Shown piece after piece: positions 9,359 to 17,959 of a stretch of 64,000 nt of DNA (position 1 is the stretch's first letter; each line of letters starts with the position of its first letter). The DNA comes from Streptomyces sp. SID8374. GTDB lineage: Bacteria > Actinomycetota > Actinomycetes > Streptomycetales > Streptomycetaceae. Location: NCBI RefSeq assembly GCF_009865135.1, contig NZ_WWGH01000001.1:930001-994000 (forward strand), given 5' to 3'. Both the position numbers and the translations under genes were made by a program. The notes beneath the pieces are model-generated. The model was not told the DNA's origin, did not search any database, and was given only the letters and a program-made list of their open reading frames with translations.

Positions 9359-9445
9359 TCAGAAGGCGCGCATTCGACACATACAACGAGCACCGGGCGT
9401 ACTGATCGCCTCGGTCGCAAGGGTGCGGCTGCTCGTCGTGGTCAT
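9359..9445 (-). CDS. Leader peptide of metNIQ ending in Cys/Met codons
   Basis: A 28-codon ORF (ATG at 9445, TGA at 9361-9359) lies about 220 bases upstream of metN. It starts MTTTSSRTLATEA and ends GARCMCRMRAF, so two Cys and two Met codons, interleaved with Arg, sit just before the stop. The ATG follows TTTACT by seven bases, so the transcript may be leaderless. Actinobacterial sulfur-metabolism operons are known to use short leader ORFs with Cys-rich ends for attenuation. Here the reading frame and position are seen; that ribosome stalling at Cys/Met codons controls metNIQ is my inference. The sequence between its stop and metN is GC-rich with several weak hairpins (for instance GTCTC/GAGAC). 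Confidence 0.55.
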   Translation of the reverse strand: MTTTSSRTLATEAISTPGARCMCRMRAF

Positions 9446-9484
9446 GCGCCCCAGTAAAACAGACGTACGCCTCGGCACGAACCT

Positions 9485-9507
9485 GGCTGTCCGCATTCCG
9501 GACAGCC
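9485..9507. promoter_or_regulatory. Inverted repeat upstream of metNIQ leader
   Basis: GGCTGTCCG and CGGACAGCC are perfect 9-base arms around a CATTC spacer, centred about 50 bases upstream of the leader ATG. The size and place fit an operator for a repressor of methionine uptake. The binding protein is unknown. Confidence 0.5.
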
Positions 9508-9600
9508 GTGGATGGTCGGCGGTGGCGTTTCGGGCCGACTCACCGACGTACGGACACAAGGCCCTGACCTGCACTTATAGGGGTGGGTCAGGAGGTCGTA

Positions 9601-9630
9601 CGGCCCTGGGGGCGGTCGCCCGCAGGGCCG
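9601..9630. other. Strong hairpin between divergent transcripts
   Basis: CGGCCCTG and CAGGGCCG enclose a second stem GGGCG/CGCCC, giving about 13 paired bases with one mismatch. It lies between the divergent metN side and the gene at 9733, where neither transcript is expected to end. Just upstream, CCTGACC (9563-9569) and GGTCAGG (9586-9592) form another inverted repeat. Confidence 0.4.
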
Positions 9631-9732
9631 GTGCGGGTGGGCGTTGTGGCCAAGGCCACGATCTCCGCCGCCGGGCCGGGGCAGGGCGGGGCCGCACGCG
9701 GGCGGGCGGTGCGGCCGTAATACCCTCGCTAC

Positions 9733-10092
9733 ATGCTTGACGCCCTGACGGTCGTGGTCGCCGTGACCGCGCTCGCCCTCGCCGCCTGGTGCGGACACGC
9801 CGCCTACAAGGACCAGCCGACGAAGGACTGGCACTTCATCGGGATGGCCGTCGTGACCGTCCTGGCGCTGGCCCAGCTGGTGGTGGGCATCGTGCAGCTG
9901 GCGCGCGGGGAGCGGCCGGAGCAGGGGATGGCGGTGTTCATCGCCTATCTGATCGGCTCGTTCGCGGCCGTGCCTGCGGCCGGTGTCCTGTCGCTGTCCG
10001 AGCGGACGCGCTGGGGTTCGGTGACGGTGGCGGCGGGCGCGCTGGTGCTGGCGGTCCTCGAAGTACGGCTCTACGACATCTGGGGAAACTGA
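9733..10092 (+). CDS. Small four-helix membrane protein, unknown function
   Basis: The 119-residue protein is predicted from its hydrophobic runs to span the membrane about four times: residues 1-25, 37-58, 67-88 and 95-112. No catalytic motif is visible. It is followed after one base by a second membrane protein gene on the same strand, so the two are probably translated together and may interact. I do not recognise a characterised family. Confidence 0.75.
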   Translation: MLDALTVVVAVTALALAAWCGHAAYKDQPTKDWHFIGMAVVTVLALAQLVVGIVQLARGERPEQGMAVFIAYLIGSFAAVPAAGVLSLSERTRWGSVTVAAGALVLAVLEVRLYDIWGN

Positions 10093-10093
10093 C

Positions 10094-10528
10094 GTGAGTG
10101 ACACCGACCGCCCCGAGGTGGACACGGCGCCGAAGCCGGCCTTCGAGCTGGGCACCGGTCCCGGCCGGGTGCTCGTCTGGTTCTACGGGGTGTTCACGGT
10201 CGCGGCGGCCTCGCGCTCCATCGTGGAGGTGATCCGGGGCTTCGACCGGGCGCCGCTCGCCTACTCGCTCTCGGCCGTCGCCGCCGTCGTCTACGGCTTC
10301 ATCACGTACTCGCTGGTGCGCGGGGGCGAGAAGGCCCGCCGGGCGGCGCTGGCGTGCTGCGCCGCCGAGCTGCTGGGCGTCCTCGTCGTCGGCACCTGGA
10401 CGCTGGCCGAGCCGTCCGCCTTCCCCGACTCGACCGTCTGGTCGGACTTCGGGATGGGGTACCTGTTCATCCCGGTGATCCTGCCGGTCACCGGGATGAT
10501 CTGGCTGCGGCGCTCCAAGCGGGCCTGA
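10094..10528 (+). CDS. Integral membrane protein, unknown function
   Basis: The 144-residue protein starts with GTG at 10094, one base after the stop of the preceding gene. An acidic, proline-containing N-terminus (about 20 residues) is followed by four hydrophobic segments (VLVWFYGVFTVAA, LAYSLSAVAAVVYGFI, AALACCAAELLGVLVVGTW, MGYLFIPVILPVTGMIWL) and a short basic end RRSKRA. The coupling suggests a two-gene membrane unit with the previous gene. The function is unknown. Confidence 0.78.
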   Translation: MSDTDRPEVDTAPKPAFELGTGPGRVLVWFYGVFTVAAASRSIVEVIRGFDRAPLAYSLSAVAAVVYGFITYSLVRGGEKARRAALACCAAELLGVLVVGTWTLAEPSAFPDSTVWSDFGMGYLFIPVILPVTGMIWLRRSKRA

Positions 10529-10561
10529 GGCCCGGCGGCGCTGCCTGTCGTCGGCCGGGGG

Positions 10562-11065
10562 TCAGGCGCTGGCCACGAACTCCTGGGCGGCCGCTTCCTT
10601 CTCCAGCAGGATGAGCCGTACGCCGTCCGTGCCCGTGGCGTCGCCGACCTGGGCGTATCCGGCCCGCCGGTAGAGCCGCAGGTTGCTCTCGCTGCGGTGT
10701 CCGGTGTGCAGCCGGAAGCGGGTGGCCGCGCGGTCGGCGGCGAGGGCCGCCTCCGCCGCGTTCAGCAGCCGGGTGCCGAGCCCGTGGCCCTGGAGCCGGG
10801 GGTGGACGCAGAGCTTGCCGATCTGGCCCGTACCGTCCGGGTCGGTGAATCCGCGTACCGAGCCCACGACTTCGTCGCCGAGGCGGGCCACGAACACCAG
10901 GTCGTCGGCGACTTCGCCGCGTACCGCGTCGAGGGTCTGGACGAGCGGGTCGATCCGGTAGTTGTCGTACAGCTCGGCCTCGCGCTGGAAGCAGAGGTAC
11001 TGGAGCCGGAAGATCTGCTCCACGTCCTGTGCCGTCGCCGCCGAGATGATCACGCTCATGCCCAT
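10562..11065 (-). CDS. GNAT family N-acetyltransferase
   Basis: The 167-residue protein has the acetyl-CoA-binding core GKLCVHPRLQGHGLGTRLL and the segment HTGHRSESNLRLYRRAGYAQ, typical of GNAT enzymes that act on small molecules. The start at 11065 is chosen because GGGAGG lies nine bases before it; ATG at 11059 is the alternative. The substrate is unknown. It is transcribed away from the membrane pair and toward them, sharing the intergenic space at 10529-10561. Confidence 0.82.
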   Translation of the reverse strand: MGMSVIISAATAQDVEQIFRLQYLCFQREAELYDNYRIDPLVQTLDAVRGEVADDLVFVARLGDEVVGSVRGFTDPDGTGQIGKLCVHPRLQGHGLGTRLLNAAEAALAADRAATRFRLHTGHRSESNLRLYRRAGYAQVGDATGTDGVRLILLEKEAAAQEFVASA

Positions 11066-11102
11066 GTGTGCACGCCTCCCGCTCACCTGTCCGCCCGGTT
11101 GC

Positions 11103-11660
11103 CTACCGCCCTCTTCCCCGCAGTTCAGGGGCGACAACCTCCGCCGCCAGCATTCTGCGCAGACATCCAAGGCAACGGGAACGGATCGGGCCCAAACTCC
11201 CCTGTGACATACCCAACTCCCCTGCGATTTCGCGGTAGGTCGGGTCGGTGGGCGCGAGCATCGCCTCCAGCAGCCGGGAGCAGCGTTCGGGCAGCCGGGC
11301 CATCGCGGCGCGGAGCGCCCGGCGTTCGGCGGCGCCGAGCGCGGCCAGTTCCGGGGAGCCGGCGGTCGGAGCGGCGGGTTCCGTTCCGGCGTACGGGCGT
11401 TCCCGCCGGAGGGTGCGGCGCCCCCGGCGGGCCTCCGCGCGGACGGTGGCGCGGACCCAGCGGGCCGGGTCGGGGGGCGGCACGGCCGAGGCGGGGCGCT
11501 CTAGGAGCCGCAGCCATACGGTCTGTTCGAGGTCGGCGGGGTCGAGACCGGCGGCGGGTGCCTCCGCTCCCGCCTCCGCGCGTACCAGGGGCGCTAACGC
11601 GCGGAAGACGGGTGCGGTGTCGGCGGTGGCCCGGCCCGGTTCATGATCGAGAAGCGTCAT
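11103..11660 (-). CDS. Sigma-factor-like helix-turn-helix regulator
   Basis: The 185-residue protein resembles an ECF-type sigma factor. A divergent region-2-like part (DPADLEQTVWLRLLE) is followed by a region-4 HTH near the end (LPERCSRLLEAMLAPTDPTYREIAGELGMSQGSLGPIRSRCLGCLRRML in two helical blocks). The frame is open far upstream, but ATG at 11660 is the first start consistent with the domain. No strong ribosome site is seen. No anti-sigma gene is adjacent. It may be an atypical sigma factor or a DNA-binding relative. Confidence 0.7.
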   Translation of the reverse strand: MTLLDHEPGRATADTAPVFRALAPLVRAEAGAEAPAAGLDPADLEQTVWLRLLERPASAVPPPDPARWVRATVRAEARRGRRTLRRERPYAGTEPAAPTAGSPELAALGAAERRALRAAMARLPERCSRLLEAMLAPTDPTYREIAGELGMSQGSLGPIRSRCLGCLRRMLAAEVVAPELRGRGR

Positions 11661-11726
11661 GCCCGGGCAAACGTGGTGGTGGTGCGCCCGGTTGCCCCGC
11701 GCGTCCGGCACCACCCGACCGGGGCA

Positions 11727-11760
11727 CGTACGGGCCCGGTGGCTGACGCCGGGCCGTACG
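11727..11760 (-). terminator. Terminator after the glycerophosphodiesterase gene
   Basis: CGTACGGGCCCGG (11727-11739) pairs with CCGGGCCGTACG (11749-11760) with one bulged base. It lies ten bases past the stop of the gene at 11770. Confidence 0.65.
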
Positions 11761-11769
11761 AGGGAGCGC

Positions 11770-12930
11770 TCAGCGCCCGTTGAAGTCCGCCGCCGCGAGC
11801 AGGGCGGTGTCCGGCTGGTCGGAGAAGATGCCGTCGATGCCGGTGGCGAAGTACGCGGCGGCGGCGCCGAAGACGTCACCGTAGGCGTTGGGGTCGGTGC
11901 CGCGCCGGAACTCGGCGGGCAGGAAGGTGTTCTCGTTGCGCAGCGTGTACGGGTGCAGGAGCAGGCCCCGGGCGTGCGCGTCCTTCACCAGCGTCGTCGG
12001 CCTGGTGAGCCGGCCGGCGGCGTCCTTGGGGATGACCAGGTCGAGGGTGGGGCCGATGCCCTGGGCGTAGGAGGCGATCCACTTCAGCCCGGCGGGGGTC
12101 ACCAGGTCGGCCACCGTGCGCGGGTCACCGGACTCGACGAAGTCCCAGGGGCGGGACGTCGGGCCGGAGAGCAGCACGATGCGCGGGGTGTCCACCAGCC
12201 GGGCGAGGCGCTGGACCGAGCCCGGCTCGAAGGACTGGAGGATGAGCGGGGAGTTCTTGCGGTCCCGGCCGTAGCGGCGCAGCAGCCGGGCCAGGGGCTC
12301 CTCCAGGCCGAGGCCCAGGCTCCGGAAGTACGTGGGGTGCTTGGTCTCCACGTACAGCCAGACGGGCTTTCCGCGCTTGCGGCCCTCCTGGTCGGCCCAG
12401 CGCAGGACCTCTTCGAAGGTGGGGATGGCCCAGCGGCCGTCGTAGAGGGTGTTGTCGGGGCGGTTGCCGGGGATGCGCTCCGTGGCCCGCAGGGTCTTGA
12501 GCTCGGCGAGGGTGAAGTCCTCGGTGAACCAGCCGGTGTAGGAGACGCCGTCGATCTTCTTGGTGGCCTTGCGGCCGGCGAACTCGGGGTGGTCGGCGAC
12601 GTCCGTGGTGGCGGTGATGTCGTTCTCGTGCCGGCAGACCAGGTGGCCGTCCTTGGTGGGCACGAGGTCCTGCTCCACGATGTGCGCGCCCAGGTCCAGC
12701 GCCAGCTGGTAGGAGCCGAGAGTGTGCTCGGGGCGGTAGCCGCTGGCCCCGCGGTGGCCGATCACCGTCGGTACGGGCAGGTCCCGCAGCGAGCCGCGGC
12801 CGCCCCCGTGGCCGCCGCGTCCCCGCTCGGCGGCCTGGGCCGTACCGGCGAGGCCGAGGGCCGCCGTGGAGAGGACGGCGGCGCCCAGAAGGGCCCGCCG
12901 TCCGGGGGTGCCGGTCACACGCTCCGTCAT
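11770..12930 (-). CDS. Secreted glycerophosphodiester phosphodiesterase
   Basis: The 386-residue enzyme hydrolyses glycerophosphodiesters to glycerol-3-phosphate and an alcohol. The GDPD motifs are present: HRGASGYRPEHT at residues 59-70 and the metal/catalytic block EQDLVPTKDGHLVCRHEN. The N-terminus has a twin-arginine signal (GRRALLGAAVLSTAALGL, cleavage near AQA-A), so it is probably exported by Tat. The ATG at 12930 follows GAGGAG by five bases, which decides the start. It is divergent from plsC, another glycerophospholipid gene, and both may draw on glycerol phosphate. Confidence 0.93.
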   Translation of the reverse strand: MTERVTGTPGRRALLGAAVLSTAALGLAGTAQAAERGRGGHGGGRGSLRDLPVPTVIGHRGASGYRPEHTLGSYQLALDLGAHIVEQDLVPTKDGHLVCRHENDITATTDVADHPEFAGRKATKKIDGVSYTGWFTEDFTLAELKTLRATERIPGNRPDNTLYDGRWAIPTFEEVLRWADQEGRKRGKPVWLYVETKHPTYFRSLGLGLEEPLARLLRRYGRDRKNSPLILQSFEPGSVQRLARLVDTPRIVLLSGPTSRPWDFVESGDPRTVADLVTPAGLKWIASYAQGIGPTLDLVIPKDAAGRLTRPTTLVKDAHARGLLLHPYTLRNENTFLPAEFRRGTDPNAYGDVFGAAAAYFATGIDGIFSDQPDTALLAAADFNGR

Positions 12931-13207
12931 GAATGCTCCTCGCTCGGTGCTGTCCTGACATCTGTCGGGCGGGGCCCGATCGTAGGCAGCCGGGCCGGTC
13001 CACGGGGCGGATCGGGGGCGAACATGGCGGAAACACACGTCAACATCGCGTATCCACTCCGTGAACCCGATGTGCGATCAGTGCATACCCGCGAGTATCG
13101 TCCTCACCTGCACAGTCCAACACTTCGCACCACCGGACACCACCGCGCGCCACCCCCGCACCACTTCACCCGCCCCGGCCGGCCCGGCCACGACACCGGA
13201 GGAACCG

Positions 13208-13879
13208 TTGTCCCGTCTCACGGTCATCAAGGCAGTGCTCGGACCGATTCTGCGCCTGATGTTCCGCCCACAGGTGGAGGGCGCGGAGAACATTCCCGGG
13301 ACCGGGCCGGTGATCCTCGCGGGCAACCACCTCACCTTCATCGACTCGATGATCATGCCGGTCTGCTGCGACCGGCCGGTGTTCTACATCGGCAAGGACG
13401 AGTACGTGACCGGCAAGGGGCTCAAGGGCCGCCTGATGGCCTGGTTCTTCACGGGCTGCGGCATGATCCCGGTGGACCGGGACGGCGGCCGGGGCGGGGT
13501 CGCGGCGCTGATGACGGGGCGCCGGGTGCTGGAGGAGGGCCAGGCCTTCGCGATCTACCCGGAGGGCACCCGCTCCCCCGACGGCCGCCTCTACCGGGGC
13601 CGTACGGGAATCGCGCGGCTGACGCTGATGACGGGCGCCCCGGTGGTCCCGTTCGCCATGATCGGCACCGACAAGCTCCAGCCGGGCGGCGCGGGTCTGC
13701 CCCGGCCGGGCAAGGTCACGGTGCGGTTCGGCGAGCCGATGGAGTTCTCCCGGTACGAGGGCATGGACCGCGACCGCTATGTGCTGCGGGCGGTGACCGA
13801 CTCGGTGATGTCCGAGGTGATGCGGCTCTCCGGCCAGGAGTACGTGGACATGTACGCGACGAAGGCCAAGGCCGCCTGA
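13208..13879 (+). CDS. 1-acyl-sn-glycerol-3-phosphate acyltransferase family protein
   Basis: The 223-residue protein has the PlsC acyltransferase motifs: NHLTFID (HX4D, His41 and Asp46) and YPEGTRSPDG (Glu119). It transfers an acyl chain to lysophosphatidate in membrane lipid synthesis. The start is TTG at 13208, six bases after GGAGG; the in-frame ATG at 13061 would add 49 low-complexity residues. It is divergent from the glycerophosphodiesterase gene. Confidence 0.88.
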   Translation: MSRLTVIKAVLGPILRLMFRPQVEGAENIPGTGPVILAGNHLTFIDSMIMPVCCDRPVFYIGKDEYVTGKGLKGRLMAWFFTGCGMIPVDRDGGRGGVAALMTGRRVLEEGQAFAIYPEGTRSPDGRLYRGRTGIARLTLMTGAPVVPFAMIGTDKLQPGGAGLPRPGKVTVRFGEPMEFSRYEGMDRDRYVLRAVTDSVMSEVMRLSGQEYVDMYATKAKAA

Positions 13880-13895
13880 TCGCGTAGAGCCTTGT

Positions 13896-13938
13896 GGAAG
13901 GGCCCGCACCCCCGAGAGACCGGGGTGCGGGCCCTTCC
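13896..13938. terminator. Bidirectional terminator
   Basis: A perfect 17-bp stem (13896-13912 with 13922-13938) with core GGGCCCGCACCCC lies between the convergent plsC-like gene and the MFS gene, and probably ends both transcripts. Confidence 0.85.
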
Positions 13939-13951
13939 GCGTGACGACGTA

Positions 13952-15496
13952 CTACGGGTGTTCGATCCCGTCCTCCAGCTTCTGGCCCCGCAGCAGGAAC
14001 CAGGCGGCGACGGCCGCCGCGAGGAGCACCGCCGACCCGACGCCCGCGGCGGACCGCATCCCGTCGACGAACGCCTCCTGGGCCGCCGAGATCAGCGGGC
14101 CCGCCTGGGCGGCGGGCAGGGCGGTCGCCGCCTCCACGGCCCCGCCGAGCGACTCGTGGGCCGCCGCCTCGACATCGGCCGGGATGCCCGCCGGGGTCGG
14201 GAAGCCCCGGTAGATGCCGGTGACGATGGAGCCGAGCAGGGCGATACCGAGGGCCGCGCCGAGCTCGTACGCCGTCTCCGAGACGGCGGAGGCGGAACCG
14301 GCCTGCTCCTTCGGGACGCTGGAGAGGATGACATCGGCGGTGACGGTGAAGGAGAACCCGGCGCCGACGCCCACGACCAGGAGCATGGAGCCGAGCAGCG
14401 GGTAGCCGGTGTGCTGGTCGAGGAGGGTCACCGTGCCCAGCGCGAGCCCGACCGCGCCGAGCCCGCCCGCCACGACCGAGCGCACCGAGAACCGGCGGGC
14501 GGCGAACCCGGCCAGCAGACCGGCGGTCACCGCGCCGATGGCGGCGGGCAGTTCGGCGAGCCCAGCCTCCAGCGGCCCCCGGCCCTGGACCAGTTGCAGG
14601 AACTGGGAGAGGAAGAAGACGAGCCCCGACAGGCCGAGGATGGTCAGCAGGTCGGCGAGGACCGCGCCGGAGAAGCCCCGGTGGTGGAAGAGCCGCATGT
14701 CCAGCAGGGGCGCGGGCAGGTGGAGCTGCCGCCGGACGAACCAGGTGAGGGCGCCGGCGCCGAGGACGGCCGCCACGCCCGGGCCCCAGCCGAGCCCGTG
14801 CGAGGCCGTCTCCTTGATGGCGTACACGATGCCGATCATGCCGACCAGGGAGAGGCCGACGCTGGGCATGTCCCACGGGCCGGGGGCCGGGTTCTTGGAC
14901 TCCGGGATCAGCTTGATGCCGACGACGACGAGGACGGCCATCACGGGCAGGTTGATCAGGAAGACCGAGCCCCACCAGAAGTGTTCGAGCAGGAACCCGC
15001 CGACGACCGGGCCGACGGCCGCACCCGCCGAGGCCATCGCACCCCAGATCCCGATGGCGAGGCTGCGCTCGCGCGGGTCGTGGAAGAGGTTGCGGATCAG
15101 GGCGAGGGTGGACGGCATCAGGGTGGCGCCCGCGACACCGAGCAGCGCCCGGGCCACGATCATCATCTCGGGCGTGGTGGCGTACGCGTTGAGCACGGAG
15201 ACCGCGCCGAACGCCACGGCACCGATCAGCAGCAGCTTCTTGCGGCCGATGCGGTCGCCGAGGGAGCCCATCGAGACGAGAAGGCCGGCGATGACGAAGG
15301 AGTAGACGTCACCGATCCAGAGCAGCTGGTTGCCGGTCGGGGCGAGGTCCTCGCTGAGGAACGGGGTGGCGAGGCCGAGGACGGTGGCGTCGACGGCCAC
15401 CAGCAGCACGGCGAGGACGAGCACGGCGAGCGCGATCCACCGTCCGGGGCGGCGCACGTCGTCCGTGGTCTTCGGGTGCTGGTCGATGCTGGTCAC
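13952..15496 (-). CDS. MFS drug transporter, EmrB/QacA (14-TM) family
   Basis: The 514-residue protein has the DHA2 layout with about 14 membrane segments. Motif A is GSLGDRIGRKKLLLIG after helix 2. The 'motif C'-like GAMASAGAAVGPVVGGFL lies in helix 5. The acidic residue in helix 1 (AVDATVLGLATPFL) is typical of proton-driven multidrug exporters. It starts with GTG at 15496 overlapping the stop of the TetR gene (GTGA), so the two are cotranscribed. Its location next to a rifamycin-resistance pair raises the possibility that it exports related drugs; that is inference only. Confidence 0.92.
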   Translation of the reverse strand: MTSIDQHPKTTDDVRRPGRWIALAVLVLAVLLVAVDATVLGLATPFLSEDLAPTGNQLLWIGDVYSFVIAGLLVSMGSLGDRIGRKKLLLIGAVAFGAVSVLNAYATTPEMMIVARALLGVAGATLMPSTLALIRNLFHDPRERSLAIGIWGAMASAGAAVGPVVGGFLLEHFWWGSVFLINLPVMAVLVVVGIKLIPESKNPAPGPWDMPSVGLSLVGMIGIVYAIKETASHGLGWGPGVAAVLGAGALTWFVRRQLHLPAPLLDMRLFHHRGFSGAVLADLLTILGLSGLVFFLSQFLQLVQGRGPLEAGLAELPAAIGAVTAGLLAGFAARRFSVRSVVAGGLGAVGLALGTVTLLDQHTGYPLLGSMLLVVGVGAGFSFTVTADVILSSVPKEQAGSASAVSETAYELGAALGIALLGSIVTGIYRGFPTPAGIPADVEAAAHESLGGAVEAATALPAAQAGPLISAAQEAFVDGMRSAAGVGSAVLLAAAVAAWFLLRGQKLEDGIEHP

Positions 15497-16044
15497 TGCT
15501 CCACGCTCCGGCGGGCTCCGCCGAGCAGCAGCTCGACGATCATGTACTGGAAGTCCTGTGTGGCGACCCGTCCCACCTGGACGGCCCAGGCCCCGGTGCC
15601 GATGAGCCCGTAGAGGGCCTCGGTCAGCCAGGCGGGGGTGAGGTCGATACGGAATTCGCCGCGTTCCTGGCCGCGGCGGAAGAAGGCGGAGACCCGGGCG
15701 TCGGCCCGGTTCCAGCCCTCGTTGACCTGGTCGCCCTCGAAGAGCTGGTTCTCCGTGACCAGGAACGAGAGCAGACCGGCGCTGGGTTCGACGGCCGCGA
15801 TGAGGCGGCGCAGCCCCTCCTCGGAGGTGCCTTCGTCCAGTCGGGCGGCGTCCAGGGCCGCCTCGAACTCCTGGATGCCGAGATCCTCCAGGGCCTTCAC
15901 CAGCGCGTCGCGTCCGGCGAAGTGGCGGTGGAGGGTGGCGCGGCCGATCCCGGCTGCTTTGGCGACCTCGTCCATGGTGGCGGTCGATTTGTGGGTCAGC
16001 AGAGCGGCGGCGCTGCGCAGCACCTGCTCACGGTCGAGAGTCAT
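15493..16044 (-). CDS. TetR family transcriptional regulator
   Basis: The 183-residue protein has the TetR HTH at about residues 20-48 (ATMDEVAKAAGIGRATLHRHF, then AGRDALVKAL) and an all-helical ligand domain. It is the first gene of the TetR-MFS operon and very likely represses it in the absence of a substrate. The ATG at 16044 is six bases downstream of a TAAGCT -10 box, so the mRNA may be leaderless. An inverted repeat that overlaps this promoter is the likely operator. Confidence 0.9.
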   Translation of the reverse strand: MTLDREQVLRSAAALLTHKSTATMDEVAKAAGIGRATLHRHFAGRDALVKALEDLGIQEFEAALDAARLDEGTSEEGLRRLIAAVEPSAGLLSFLVTENQLFEGDQVNEGWNRADARVSAFFRRGQERGEFRIDLTPAWLTEALYGLIGTGAWAVQVGRVATQDFQYMIVELLLGGARRSVEQ

Positions 16045-16050
16045 GAGACG

Positions 16051-16082
16051 AGCTTAGCCCATGTGAGACATTCTCGTCTCAC
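16051..16082 (-). promoter_or_regulatory. TetR-MFS promoter and operator
   Basis: On the minus strand GAGACG (16075-16080), 18 bases, then TAAGCT (16051-16056) and six bases later the ATG form a promoter. The palindrome GTGAGAC / GTCTCAC with a six-base spacer (16063-16082) covers the -35 and spacer, so TetR binding would block transcription. A further GAGACGAG half-site touches the start codon. Confidence 0.6.
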
Positions 16083-16219
16083 CGGCAGGGATGGCGCAGC
16101 CCAGAGGGGTGAGGTGGTGCGTGAGAGGCGCCGCGAGGAACCGATGCTCTTCGAGCATGTCCTTCGAGCGGCGGGATCGGCAGGAGGTGAACCCACTCCT
16201 TGCCACTCTCAACTTATAG

Positions 16220-17779
<1,560 letters not shown>

Positions 17780-17959
17780 GGCGGCTGGGCCGGTTGGGCC
17801 TGCTCCGCCACGGCCGCGCCACCTGCGCCGGTGCCGGTGGGCTGAACCGGCTGGACCCGCCACACCACGACCGGTGGCCTGAACCTGGCCTCGCCCCGCC
17901 CGCCCCCACCTCGCCCCCTCCACCCCGCGGACACTCCGGAACGGAATGGAACGAACGCC

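Noticed and set aside
9138..9480. SAM riboswitch upstream of metN
   Set aside because: No SAM-I or SAM-IV core such as GGCAACC with the expected flanking stems was found; the leader ORF explains the region better.
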